Virus record (IMG/VR): IMGVR_UViG_3300036853_000446
Coordinates: 62,001-126,000 of that record
Strand: one strand, 5' to 3'
Source: a virus
Length of the DNA: 64,000 nt
In this document: piece after piece, positions 1 to 7,872 of the stretch
Layout: each line of letters starts with the position of its first letter
How positions within the stretch are numbered: the stretch's first letter is position 1
Translations under genes and position numbers: made by a program
Notes under the pieces: generated by a model
Told to the model about the DNA's origin: nothing
Databases searched by the model: none
The model's input: only the letters and a program-made list of their open reading frames with translations

Positions 1-128
1 GCGCCACCGCCAGCGTTCGTAGGCGCCGTCGTATACGCAGCGAGGTAAACTGCTGCCGGGGCGGCGAACGAAGTAGCTCTCAACACGTGGTTGAGTAGAT
101 TGACCGCTAGGTAGTCGGACTTTGCCAT
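1..128 (-). CDS. Phage tail protein, N-terminal part (runs off the window)
   Basis: Only about the first 42 residues are inside the window; the gene continues past the left edge. The start is the ATG at 128-126, preceded by a GAGG Shine-Dalgarno at 134-137. The opening (MAKSDYLAVNLLNHVLR, then an A/T/P-rich stretch ending in TTAPTNAGGG) resembles a family of short phage proteins usually annotated as tail or tail-fibre proteins, recalled by pattern only. It is the last gene of the structural run seen here, which fits a tail or baseplate role. An AGCTTTTATC element sits in the 55-nt gap upstream (149-160). Confidence 0.6.
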   Translation of the reverse strand, partial: MAKSDYLAVNLLNHVLRATSFAAPAAVYLAAYTTAPTNAGGG

Positions 129-183
129 GATGCCTCAACATCAGGCGGTTGATAAAAGCTGTCTCAGCCTTCATCGAACGGGA

Positions 184-570
184 TCAGCGGTTGTTGAACG
201 ACGCAGTCAATCCTCCCGATGTCTGAATGGGCTCCGACACGTCGTAATCTTGAGCCACAATCTGCTGACCGGCCGCGTACGTGAGACGGACTCTCCAAAA
301 GCCCGCGGCATTGGGCCGAAATCGAAGGCTGTAACTACCTGGCGCTCCGGGGATTTCGTGGAAATAGAGACTGCCTGCGTTCACTTGGCTGTCAGAGACC
401 GGAGCCCCGTTCATGACGGGCCAAGGCTGCGGCACGTTGTTGCAAAACGTGTGTGACGTCAGGTCGACGAGCGTCAGCCCTTTAATGGGCGTGAACCCAT
501 CGACCTCAAAGAAATCCGCCTGATCAATCACCGTCTGATTGATCCGACCGACGCGACCTACCGACGCCAA
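184..570 (-). CDS. Hypothetical virion protein, 128 aa
   Basis: I do not recognise this family. It is soluble with no signal peptide or membrane segment; the sequence is rich in beta-forming residues with Gly/Pro turns, including a GAPGSYSLRFRPNAAGFWRVRL stretch written here only in part (GFWRVRLTY) that reads like an immunoglobulin-like beta sandwich. The start is TTG at 570: an AAAGGG Shine-Dalgarno lies about 8 nt upstream, while the nearby ATG is in a different frame. It sits between two other small tail genes, so a tail or baseplate role is inferred from position. Confidence 0.6.
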   Translation of the reverse strand: MASVGRVGRINQTVIDQADFFEVDGFTPIKGLTLVDLTSHTFCNNVPQPWPVMNGAPVSDSQVNAGSLYFHEIPGAPGSYSLRFRPNAAGFWRVRLTYAAGQQIVAQDYDVSEPIQTSGGLTASFNNR

Positions 571-601
571 ACGCTAACCCTTTCTCGCATGTGGTTCTTG
601 C

Positions 602-850
602 TCAAGGCATGTGGCAGAGGTGCTTCAGATTCTTGACCGTGTTGGCATAGAGAAGCGCGGGCACCTTGCCCGTTTGGTTGAACCACGCGGTCCGCAGCTC
701 CCCAATGTTCACGACCGTGCAATCGAAGACGAAGCTGATTCTCGTGCCATTCTTCGACGTGTTCTGCATCGGCGCCCCCGCGACCTGCAGGTAGGCAGCA
801 AAATACAGATCCGTGGTTTCGAATACGCTATCTCTTGTCTCGTCATTCAT
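602..850 (-). CDS. DUF5659-like small phage protein, 82 aa
   Basis: The pattern FETTDLYFAAYL near residues 10-21, followed by RISFVFD and a C-terminal VPALLYANTVKNLKHL, matches my memory of the DUF5659 family of short phage proteins of unknown function. Length (82 aa) is typical. Start is the ATG at 850. It stands alone between two gaps: a 117-nt noncoding stretch upstream holding a terminator-like hairpin, and a short gap downstream. Function unknown. Confidence 0.65.
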   Translation of the reverse strand: MNDETRDSVFETTDLYFAAYLQVAGAPMQNTSKNGTRISFVFDCTVVNIGELRTAWFNQTGKVPALLYANTVKNLKHLCHMP

Positions 851-930
851 ATGGGGTCTCGTCTTCAGAGGACTTCATCTTCGGTCTGGGGCTGATTTTT
901 CAGGGTCTGGGTCTGGGTCTGAATCTGGAT

Positions 931-960
931 CTAAAATCGAGGGGCTGGCGAAACCCCTCC
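931..960 (-). terminator. Rho-independent terminator downstream of the 968-2092 gene
   Basis: On the minus strand a GAGGGG/CCCCTC stem (939-944 with 954-959) with a 9-nt loop is followed by GATTTTAG. It lies just after the stop codon at 968. The rest of the 851-967 gap holds a GT-rich simple repeat (copies of GGTCTG at about 904-926) and no gene. Confidence 0.6.
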
Positions 961-967
961 CAAGGCT

Positions 968-2092
968 TTACGAAAGCGCGACAGCGTTCGACACGCGATG
1001 CCGGACTTGGACCCGCACGCTGGTCGTGGACACGGCGACACCGGGAATGAGTGCCGCGGGGATCACGATGGCGGTCGGAAGGACGCTCCCGCCAGCTCTG
1101 ATGATCGCTTGCTGTTCCAACCGCGCGGCACCCACCCCGGTGAATTTGACGACGATGCCATAATCCCCCGTCCCGCCCCCGCTCTCGGTGCCGAGGCCAG
1201 TGCCGCTGAGCGTTACCATCCCCTCTGCAGGTGTCCCGCGAACCCCGGTCGCAATCGTTGGCAGGGTGTTCGCCGTGGCAAATGGCGTAGACCCATCGTC
1301 CTCGAAAACCGCCACAGCCGCCCCGGTGGGCACCGATGGCCGGCGCGGGTCCGGGTCATAAGTCGCGCCGCTGTATTTGGCGATATTGCCGACGAGAAAG
1401 CTTTCGACGGCTACGTCGGTGTCCGCGAGCAGAGGCGCCACGGCATCGGCCACCACGAATGCACGAGCGTCGCCCGCGTCGTAGAACGGCTCGAGCGCCC
1501 TCGCGTTGGTCGTGTCGCCAACGGCCTCCAGTTGCGCCTGGCCGATGGTGAGGGGGCCATTCGGGAGGCCCACTGAGGCGTAGAAGGCCGAAGCGGCAGG
1601 AAAGGTCCGCACACCATCGGTGAGATTTAGGTTGGCATTGGCCGTCGACCCATTGCCGGTGGTGTCGAGTTCGAGGAAGCTACTCGAGCCGTGCGTCCGA
1701 GACTCGAGCGACACGGCCGAGCCCGCTTTGAAAGCGCGGATGCCAGAGCTTCCGAAGGCCGTATTGATGGCAGCCACGAGCGCCTCAGTCGAGGCGTAGG
1801 CTGCCTCGCCAATCGTATAGACGCCGAACGAGGCCGTCGACGACGTCCTCAGGCGGAGCACCTTGTTGGCAGCCCCAATCGTGAGACTCGTCGGGGCGGC
1901 AGAGCCCGTGACCGTTGCGCCCACGCCCGTGCTCGAGTCCGCCAATGCCGCCGCGAGGAAAGCGACGGTGGGAGGCCCCAGGTATCTCTCTTGGCCAGGC
2001 GAATCGACAGGGTCATTCCTGCGGCTCACCTGCTCCAGGTCGGTCAAGCGGATCGAGGCCGGCAAATCGGCACGAATGACTGCTACGCGCAT
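968..2092 (-). CDS. Structural (tail/baseplate) protein, 374 aa, family unknown
   Basis: Ala/Gly/Thr/Ser-rich beta-type composition, no transmembrane segment or signal peptide, and few charged or Cys residues are typical of virion proteins. Around residues 60-180 there are repeated hydrophobic beta segments such as SLTIGAANKVLRLRT, and the C-terminal 80 residues look like a receptor-binding or jelly-roll type domain, though I cannot assign one. Start is the ATG at 2092. It is followed immediately downstream by a terminator, so it likely ends a transcription unit. Product class is inferred from composition and position. Confidence 0.6.
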   Translation of the reverse strand: MRVAVIRADLPASIRLTDLEQVSRRNDPVDSPGQERYLGPPTVAFLAAALADSSTGVGATVTGSAAPTSLTIGAANKVLRLRTSSTASFGVYTIGEAAYASTEALVAAINTAFGSSGIRAFKAGSAVSLESRTHGSSSFLELDTTGNGSTANANLNLTDGVRTFPAASAFYASVGLPNGPLTIGQAQLEAVGDTTNARALEPFYDAGDARAFVVADAVAPLLADTDVAVESFLVGNIAKYSGATYDPDPRRPSVPTGAAVAVFEDDGSTPFATANTLPTIATGVRGTPAEGMVTLSGTGLGTESGGGTGDYGIVVKFTGVGAARLEQQAIIRAGGSVLPTAIVIPAALIPGVAVSTTSVRVQVRHRVSNAVALS

Positions 2093-2104
2093 GGCTGAAC
2101 TCCT

Positions 2105-2473
2105 TTAACTTTCTGCATTATCGAGACGACCTCGGGCTCTGTCGTATCTGAGGTACCTCAGCACGGTCCCGTAGTCGGTGAAGAAACTAGAGATGGATTC
2201 CAAGAACTTGAGGTCGTCAAACCTCCAAGCGAACTGCGCGGCCCGGACCGTGAAGCGCATCCTCCGGAGGATCTGCATGTAGAGCGGGGCGCGATCGAGA
2301 GCCTTGAGTTCGTCTTCCGCTTCCGAGAGGGTCTTGAAGCGCCTCTGGGCGTCCTTGAGCAGGCTTCGTCGATAAGGATCCGGAATGAGGCTCTTCGGCT
2401 GCCACTTCTGCGTGACATTGTAGAACTGCGCGCCCTCGTGCTCGAGGATGCTGGGAAGGAGCCGATACTGCAC
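2105..2473 (-). CDS. Hypothetical protein, about 122 aa, helical
   Basis: A charged helical protein (LLKDAQRRFKTLSEAEDEL, then RMRFTVRAAQFAWRF), unlike the beta-rich neighbours. The reading frame is open further upstream to a GTG at 2554, but that would overlap the preceding gene by 62 nt; the GTG at 2473 gives a non-overlapping start. No strong Shine-Dalgarno supports either, so translational coupling to the upstream gene (stop at 2493) is likely. I do not recognise a family. Confidence 0.5.
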   Translation of the reverse strand: MQYRLLPSILEHEGAQFYNVTQKWQPKSLIPDPYRRSLLKDAQRRFKTLSEAEDELKALDRAPLYMQILRRMRFTVRAAQFAWRFDDLKFLESISSFFTDYGTVLRYLRYDRARGRLDNAES

Positions 2474-2492
2474 GTCACGACTTGGGTATCGA

Positions 2493-3119
2493 TCAAGCCG
2501 TGATCGTGAACGTGTTGCTGTTGCGACCGTCGGCGATGACCACGACGAAATCACCTGCGGCGAGCGCCCCGTTGACGAGGGTGTCGATCACGATCGACGT
2601 GTTCGATACCGCGCCTGGCGCTGTCGCGATGATCTGGGCCGTCGTCAGGGTCAGCGCCGGGGCGTTCACCGAACCACCCACACCGACTCCGAAGAGCTTG
2701 ACCACGGTCACGTCGGGGGCAACGCTGAGAAACCCCGTGCCCGTGATGGTCACGTCGCCCGCTGCCGGGACGGCGATCTGGGCGGCCGTGATGACCGGCG
2801 TCACCAGGTCGGAAGCGACGAGTGACACGACCGAGATGAGGCCAGCCATCTGGAGGCCTTTGATTTTGCCGCTGTGGGCCGACAACGTGACCCGCTGCGT
2901 CTCGTCGAGGTCGATGAATCCCGCCACCGCAGGGTTTCCCCGCCGGGTGCGAGGGATGTAGCACGGCTGCTTGGGAGCGCTGGCATAGCCGTCTCGCGCG
3001 TAGGCCATCGGATCTGCGGTCGATCCGAGGCGCTTCGCCGTCTTGTTTGGCAGCCCGTCGTCGATGTCGTCGACACGAAGGGGCCCCAAAGTGGTCTGGG
3101 CGTGAACTAGTCTCAGCAT
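2493..3119 (-). CDS. Virion protein with IPT/TIG-like segment, 208 aa
   Basis: The start ATG at 3119 has a strong AGGAG Shine-Dalgarno 6 nt upstream. The N-terminal 70 residues are polar; from about residue 120 the sequence (VTITGTGFLSVAPDVTVVKL, ending in GRNSNTFTITA) follows the IPT/TIG immunoglobulin-like pattern, common in phage fibre and adhesin proteins. A CCTTTTATGGC element lies about 50 nt upstream in the gap before the gene. Role as a tail surface protein is inferred. Confidence 0.55.
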   Translation of the reverse strand: MLRLVHAQTTLGPLRVDDIDDGLPNKTAKRLGSTADPMAYARDGYASAPKQPCYIPRTRRGNPAVAGFIDLDETQRVTLSAHSGKIKGLQMAGLISVVSLVASDLVTPVITAAQIAVPAAGDVTITGTGFLSVAPDVTVVKLFGVGVGGSVNAPALTLTTAQIIATAPGAVSNTSIVIDTLVNGALAAGDFVVVIADGRNSNTFTITA

Positions 3120-3164
3120 GTTGACTCCTGAAGAGGGCGAGAAGGAGATGTCCTACCCAATTGC

Positions 3165-3179
3165 GGAGCCATAAAAGGA
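3165..3179 (-). promoter_or_regulatory. CTTTT-type intergenic element (candidate phage promoter)
   Basis: Minus strand TCCTTTTATGGCTCC, immediately after the stop codon of the patatin gene and about 50 nt before the 3119 start. Similar CTTTT...GC elements occur in most of the larger gaps ahead of virion genes. Function is inference. Confidence 0.3.
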
Positions 3180-3182
3180 ACT

Positions 3183-4037
3183 TCAGCTCATTTGACCCAC
3201 GGCGTCGGCATATCCTTGCGCCCGCATCTGCCGAACGCCCACTGGACCAAAGTCCAGAGAATCAACGGCCAGGTGCGTGCTCGGCTGCAAGAGACGAATT
3301 TTCACGTCCTTATACTCTCCTGTCAGCTTTGCCAGATCGTTCTTGAGTCCCGCCTCTTTGAGATCGCCCCGCGTCACCTCGTCGAGGGCGAGATCGATGG
3401 CCCGGAGCAGGCGCCAAAGGGTTGTCTTTCCCTTTGGGTCCCAATTGCCCCGGTCATCCGGATTGCTCGTCATGATGACGTCGATCTCAGTTGCGCCAGC
3501 CCGAATCGCCTCTCCGATGGGCGTCACGTTTCGCAGACCGCCATCCGTCCATTCTTCACCGTCAATCTTCAATGCCTTGAAGAAGCCCGGGAAACTCGAA
3601 GACGCCAGCACCCACGACACGAAATCCGGCGACTTCTCGGTAGCCACGAAGTAGTTCCCCGTGACCCAGCTCACTGCACCAAGCCTCACCAACCGGCCCG
3701 AAGCCGCGATCGCGTTCGTGTCTAGTTCTTGCTGAACCCATTTTTGCAGAGGGCCTGAGTCGTAGACGGAGCACTTCCAAAGTGCCGCGACGTACCAGAG
3801 AAACCAGAATTTCCGAATATTCGATGTCGCGACGCGATCCCACATCGAGGAGACCTTGGCATAAGCCGCCGCTGGATCCCCGAGCGGCGCTTGACTCAAA
3901 ACTGCTGCATTGAGAGCCCCTACCGACACACCGCAGACGATCTCATAATCTCGCTTCTGATCGAGCAAAAGATAGCGCAAACCGCCTTCCTGAAACGCGC
4001 CTTTACTCCCTCCACCGCTGAGCACGAGGGCTCTCAT
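3183..4037 (-). CDS. Patatin-like phospholipase
   Basis: All patatin hallmarks are present: the oxyanion-hole motif GGGSKGAF at residues 8-15, the nucleophile elbow GVSVG at 36-40 (Ser38), and the catalytic Asp in DGG at 165-167. Length (284 aa) matches single-domain patatin lipases that cleave acyl esters of phospholipids. No signal peptide is seen; the WFLWYVAALW segment near 78-87 is hydrophobic and may touch membrane. Start is the ATG at 4037. It is embedded among tail genes, so it may be virion-carried or a late-expressed lipase acting on host membranes; neither is shown. Catalytic residues are intact, so activity is expected. Confidence 0.9.
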   Translation of the reverse strand: MRALVLSGGGSKGAFQEGGLRYLLLDQKRDYEIVCGVSVGALNAAVLSQAPLGDPAAAYAKVSSMWDRVATSNIRKFWFLWYVAALWKCSVYDSGPLQKWVQQELDTNAIAASGRLVRLGAVSWVTGNYFVATEKSPDFVSWVLASSSFPGFFKALKIDGEEWTDGGLRNVTPIGEAIRAGATEIDVIMTSNPDDRGNWDPKGKTTLWRLLRAIDLALDEVTRGDLKEAGLKNDLAKLTGEYKDVKIRLLQPSTHLAVDSLDFGPVGVRQMRAQGYADAVGQMS

Positions 4038-4052
4038 TTCACATCCACCCTG

Positions 4053-4811
4053 TTACGTTTGAAAACGCCACCATCGAATGTTGCCCCTCACCAGGAGTGG
4101 AGAAACCGGAGACACTTCGTGGGCAAAATAGCTCAGGCGCAAAACCAACGGCGGCGCGATCGTTTGAGTGCCGTCTGCAATGACGGGGGCAAGCCCACCC
4201 GGCGGAACGTAGACATTGTCCGCGAAGGACTTCAGCTTGACGTCCATGGGCGATGTCGGTGACGGTGCAAAGGGCCAAGGAGGAGCCCCCTTGAGGGCTT
4301 CCCAATCTGCTTGGGCCGCGCCCGTCGGAAAGACGACGGCAAATTGGACGTAGTCGTCTGCGTGCTGCTTGTCACCGATGACCCAGAGAGCCTGCACGCC
4401 CTGAATGTCGTAAGGCACATCGGGGGCAAGGTCACAGAAGCTCTCTGTCGGAGCCTCTTCCCCGTCCGTGGGCGACGTCACCGTAAACGCGAACCCCTTG
4501 ACCTGCAGAAGGTTCGCCTTGTTCGAGGGCTCCTGAACGATACGGAGAGCCCCGTCCGAGCGGACGTCAATGAGCGGCTTTCGCAACAGAGGTACGCCAT
4601 CATGAGCGCCGACGACGTCGTCGAGGGCCGCCTCTTGATCTGCATCAACGTCCGCCTTGAAATCGATCTTGATCGAGTCTCCCTGCGTCGTCACCCCCAC
4701 CAGCTCGATCCTGATACCGAGAGCGGCTCGAATCTCCTTGTCGAGCTTAGCTGCAGAGACGGCCCCGTTGAGCGTGTCTTCAGACGTCCTGTACGCAAAT
4801 GTTTGAGCCAT
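4053..4811 (-). CDS. Structural protein, 252 aa, family unknown
   Basis: The open frame extends upstream to 5033, but the real start is almost certainly the ATG at 4811, which overlaps the TGA of the preceding gene (TGATG). The protein opens MAQTFAYRTSEDTLNGAVS, has an acidic middle (DFKADVDADQEAALDD) and a beta-rich C-terminal half ending NIRWWRFQT. No enzyme motif, membrane segment or Cys cluster is visible. Translational coupling with the 4811-5419 gene suggests the two products act together in the tail. Confidence 0.6.
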   Translation of the reverse strand: MAQTFAYRTSEDTLNGAVSAAKLDKEIRAALGIRIELVGVTTQGDSIKIDFKADVDADQEAALDDVVGAHDGVPLLRKPLIDVRSDGALRIVQEPSNKANLLQVKGFAFTVTSPTDGEEAPTESFCDLAPDVPYDIQGVQALWVIGDKQHADDYVQFAVVFPTGAAQADWEALKGAPPWPFAPSPTSPMDVKLKSFADNVYVPPGGLAPVIADGTQTIAPPLVLRLSYFAHEVSPVSPLLVRGNIRWWRFQT

Positions 4812-5419
4812 CAGTTCTCGGTAATATTTGCCGGCACTGGTACGATGCTCAATCGAATCCTTCGTACCCGAGCCGTATTCGCCGTGCCCACACGCCTGAA
4901 CTGGACCGTAAAGACCGGCGCGGTCAGATCGGCCACGGTAACCGTCACGGCACCACTCGCAGGAACATAAAACGCGAGAGGATTTGCCCCAGACGCTCGC
5001 TCGGTGCCATCCCAAGAGAGGCTCCCGACACAAAGCGAGGTGTTGTCTTGAGTCGCGACCGACAACTCACAATACCAGTTGATGGTATAGTCGCCCGCGG
5101 CAAGTAAGCCAGATGTGAGGGTCGCCGCCGTCACAAACGCCGTTGCCGTGCTCGTTTGTTCCGCTTCCGAGAACAGCCTCTGCACGCCCGACGTGAACCC
5201 AGCGCCCGTATGGGCCACGATGATCGCGGCGAGGGCGGTCACCTGCGGGCCACTGAGGTCCGTCGTCGTAAAGACCGCGAGGTCATCGCCGGCCACGTCG
5301 ATGTGGTCCAACAACGTTGGTCCGCCCGGCAAAGTCTTGATCTGCGCCGTCAAGACCGCGAGATTGACCGTGTGATTGGGGAAACTCGTGCTGATCGAAT
5401 AATGAAATTCAGTTGCCAC
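4811..5419 (-). CDS. Structural protein, 202 aa, family unknown
   Basis: Beta-rich, Ala/Thr-rich virion-like sequence. Residues from about 105 (LAAGDYTINWYCELSV) to the C-terminus (TVQFRRVGTANTARVRRIRL) look like a carbohydrate-binding or jelly-roll type fold found in phage tail proteins. Start is GTG at 5419, with AGAAGGGG upstream, overlapping the end of the 5409-5597 gene. Role inferred. Confidence 0.6.
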   Translation of the reverse strand: MATEFHYSISTSFPNHTVNLAVLTAQIKTLPGGPTLLDHIDVAGDDLAVFTTTDLSGPQVTALAAIIVAHTGAGFTSGVQRLFSEAEQTSTATAFVTAATLTSGLLAAGDYTINWYCELSVATQDNTSLCVGSLSWDGTERASGANPLAFYVPASGAVTVTVADLTAPVFTVQFRRVGTANTARVRRIRLSIVPVPANITEN

Positions 5420-5597
5420 TTGCAGGGCCCCTTCTCTTCAACCACCGCCGCATGAGCGTCACCAGCGAAACATTATACGGGTCATGGTCACAAGGCTGAA
5501 TGCTGTTCAGTTGTTGTTCTGCCAGAACGACACTCTGCTGCGCTTGCGTCACAATCTCCGAAGGATATTCCGCCCACACGTCATCAGCGTCTGTCAT
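5409..5597 (-). CDS. Small hypothetical protein, 62 aa
   Basis: A short acidic-to-basic protein (MTDADDVWAEYPSEIV... ending KRRGPASGN) that overlaps both neighbours by a few bases, as most genes here do. Its frame fills the space between two structural genes exactly, which supports it being real. It is largely helical (TQAQQSVVLAEQQL) with no recognised domain. A chaperone or small tail component is possible but unsupported. Confidence 0.55.
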   Translation of the reverse strand: MTDADDVWAEYPSEIVTQAQQSVVLAEQQLNSIQPCDHDPYNVSLVTLMRRWLKRRGPASGN

Positions 5598-6559
5598 GCT
5601 ATCGCCTCAACTCGAATGAGAGTCTCCCAGAGAGACGCCGCAATAGTGGATTCTGCACGGAACTGGATGCGCCACGAATAGGTGTTGGCACTGAGCGCGC
5701 GCGTGAACACCCGGGACGTGTAAAAGCGCTGATCCGATCCCGTGATGCCGAAGGTTCCGGCATTTTCCGACGGCTCTTGCTTGTGGATCTCTCCCAAGTC
5801 GGCATAAGCGCCGGCTCCGACCTTTTCCTGCAATTTCACTTCGATGTCGAAAGAAACGGAATCTAAATTCCAACCGTACGAGGTCGTGAACTTATAGACG
5901 CCCGCGGCGATCACGGCGTTCAATATTTCGACCTTGGTCTGAAATGTCGTGCTCGTCGTCGTGCTCACACTCGTGTCATAGACGTGGACCCCCGTCCCTA
6001 CCACGGCACCCGAAGCCAAGGCGAGCACACCCTCCGCGGTCACGCCCGGATCGGATGACGCGAATGGCGCATAGTTCAAGAAGACGGCCTCAATGAGGGG
6101 CACGGTCGCGGCTGCACCCACCGAAACAAAGGTCACGTTGAGCGCCGCACGAATGCTCTGGTACCAAGCAAAGTAGCCGTCCAAGAACGCCTTTTGCGCT
6201 CCTGTAACCGTCGCACGCAGATTCGAAAGTTCCTGCTGAGTGGCCAACGAATACAATGACAGGATGAAGTTGTCCGTATCCGTCTGAAGTTCGATTTTCT
6301 TGCTGGCGCGCGACCTCGCAAGATTTGTCGCGTTAGCGTCCGCCGCCGTTTTCTCCGTAGCATCCATCTCCCGAAGATTTTGGGAGGTAGGTAGGTCGAC
6401 GATCCAGTAGCGCTTGGGAATCTGCGGATTAGTGTCGTTTCCAGTCCCCACGAGAGTGTCGAGGTTGGGAGAGTTGATGACCCAAGTCGATAAAGGAAAA
6501 TCCGGGGCGTTGATAGACCGGCGGACGTCGAAGGTGGTTTTGTTGACTGCACTGGCCAT
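5594..6559 (-). CDS. Structural protein, 321 aa, family unknown
   Basis: Starts at the ATG at 6559. The first 60 residues are polar; residues 70-150 are helical (TAADANATNLARSRASKKIEL); the C-terminal half is beta-rich and ends in a repeat-like lectin or sandwich fold (ANTYSWRIQFRAESTIAASLW). No Cys cluster or enzyme motif is seen. It lies between the LamG-like gene and two small tail genes, so a baseplate or fibre role is likely. Confidence 0.6.
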   Translation of the reverse strand: MASAVNKTTFDVRRSINAPDFPLSTWVINSPNLDTLVGTGNDTNPQIPKRYWIVDLPTSQNLREMDATEKTAADANATNLARSRASKKIELQTDTDNFILSLYSLATQQELSNLRATVTGAQKAFLDGYFAWYQSIRAALNVTFVSVGAAATVPLIEAVFLNYAPFASSDPGVTAEGVLALASGAVVGTGVHVYDTSVSTTTSTTFQTKVEILNAVIAAGVYKFTTSYGWNLDSVSFDIEVKLQEKVGAGAYADLGEIHKQEPSENAGTFGITGSDQRFYTSRVFTRALSANTYSWRIQFRAESTIAASLWETLIRVEAIA

Positions 6560-6563
6560 ATCT

Positions 6564-7871
6564 TTACCCGACGTTGTCTACTACAATGTTCTCTGCGTAG
6601 ATGGGACCCAAGACCGTTCCCGTAATCCCGCCCCCACTGAGGTCGGGCACAGTGATGGAATTGAGATTGAGTGCAATCCCAGAAATGGAACTACGGGAGG
6701 GCCCGGCGCCAAACGTAAACCCATAGCCGGAATACGTCGTGGCCGCCGCAGCGACGAATATGAGGACGCGGCATCCCGTGCCAGTACCCGCGGTGATGAC
6801 TTCCCCGATCCCGACAGCGGCGGCGCCTGACACACCGGTCTTAGCGTTGATGTCACCCGTCTGCTGAAAGATAATGCCCAGCTTATCCGCGGCGCTCGTG
6901 GTGAAGCCAGTCGTCGCATTACCGACGTTGTTGAACGTGAACCCGCTGGTGTTGACCGTAGCAAGGGCTCCAGTGACGACAAACGCAATCAAGGTCCGTG
7001 ATTCGCAGCTCCCCGTATAGTTGACGGTGATAGTCCCGGAATCGCCCGGAGCGACGGCCAGAGTGAAGATTCCCGTCGAGCACCCTGCCGTCGTTGTCGT
7101 GTTCGAGCTGGCCCGAAGGGTCATGCCCGACGCTCCGAACATGACCGTCGTCAACACCGCGTTGCCGATCGGCGAGGGCACCGATTCGGCGCCGCCACAA
7201 ACGACGAGTACGGCGCTGTCCACGGTGGAAGGCACCGTGTATGCCAACGTGAGAGAGCTTCCTGCGACAATGGAACTCGCCGTCTGAACGTTGAAGACCG
7301 TAGCGCCCCCCGTGTTGGGGGCACCTTCATTCATCACCCACCGACCCACCAGGCCAGAGACGATTCTGTCGCGCCCCCGCGACGCATAAATGGTCTGGAC
7401 CTCATCGGCGGTCAGAGCCCGATTGTAAACGCGGACATCTTCCATCAGGCCGTTGAAGACCCGTAACGGCCATGGGCCGTTACCGATTACCAAGCTTTGG
7501 GTGTTCACGCTGCCTGTGGCGCCCGTGGCCGTGGTGGCCTCTTGAACCCCGTCGATATACATCCGCAGCAAGGCCGCGGTCGTGTCGTAGACACCACAGA
7601 CGTGGTGGAGCGTGTTACTCGCGAGGGTCGTCGTACTCTGCACGACGGGGAAGGATCCATTGAAGTTTCCGAACTCCGCACCGTCCCAGACTTGGATTGA
7701 CAGTTCCCAACCGGTCCCGCCAGCCTGCGGCTCTTTGGAAAGAATTTCGTGCCTCACGCCCGTGGCAGAGCGCTTGACCCAAGCCATCGCTGTAAAGGCC
7801 ACACCCGTTCCGAAGTCTAGGTTGTCCCCGCAGTCGATGTAGTTCGTCAAACCGTCAAAAGCGAAGGCCAT
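6564..7871 (-). CDS. LamG/concanavalin-like tail protein, 435 aa
   Basis: Residues 1-165 form a LamG-like jelly roll: AFTAMAWVKR, a HHVCGVYD strand, the YIDGVQ turn, and the closing signature NGLMEDVRVYNRALTADEV. These domains bind glycans or surface proteins. Residues 200-430 are a second beta-rich region (VNYTGSCESRTLIAFVVTG) of unknown type. The start ATG at 7871 lies right after the stop of the giant fibre gene (TGAAATG), with GGAG upstream. It is probably co-transcribed with the fibre and contributes to receptor binding. Confidence 0.75.
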   Translation of the reverse strand: MAFAFDGLTNYIDCGDNLDFGTGVAFTAMAWVKRSATGVRHEILSKEPQAGGTGWELSIQVWDGAEFGNFNGSFPVVQSTTTLASNTLHHVCGVYDTTAALLRMYIDGVQEATTATGATGSVNTQSLVIGNGPWPLRVFNGLMEDVRVYNRALTADEVQTIYASRGRDRIVSGLVGRWVMNEGAPNTGGATVFNVQTASSIVAGSSLTLAYTVPSTVDSAVLVVCGGAESVPSPIGNAVLTTVMFGASGMTLRASSNTTTTAGCSTGIFTLAVAPGDSGTITVNYTGSCESRTLIAFVVTGALATVNTSGFTFNNVGNATTGFTTSAADKLGIIFQQTGDINAKTGVSGAAAVGIGEVITAGTGTGCRVLIFVAAAATTYSGYGFTFGAGPSRSSISGIALNLNSITVPDLSGGGITGTVLGPIYAENIVVDNVG

Positions 7872-7872
7872 T

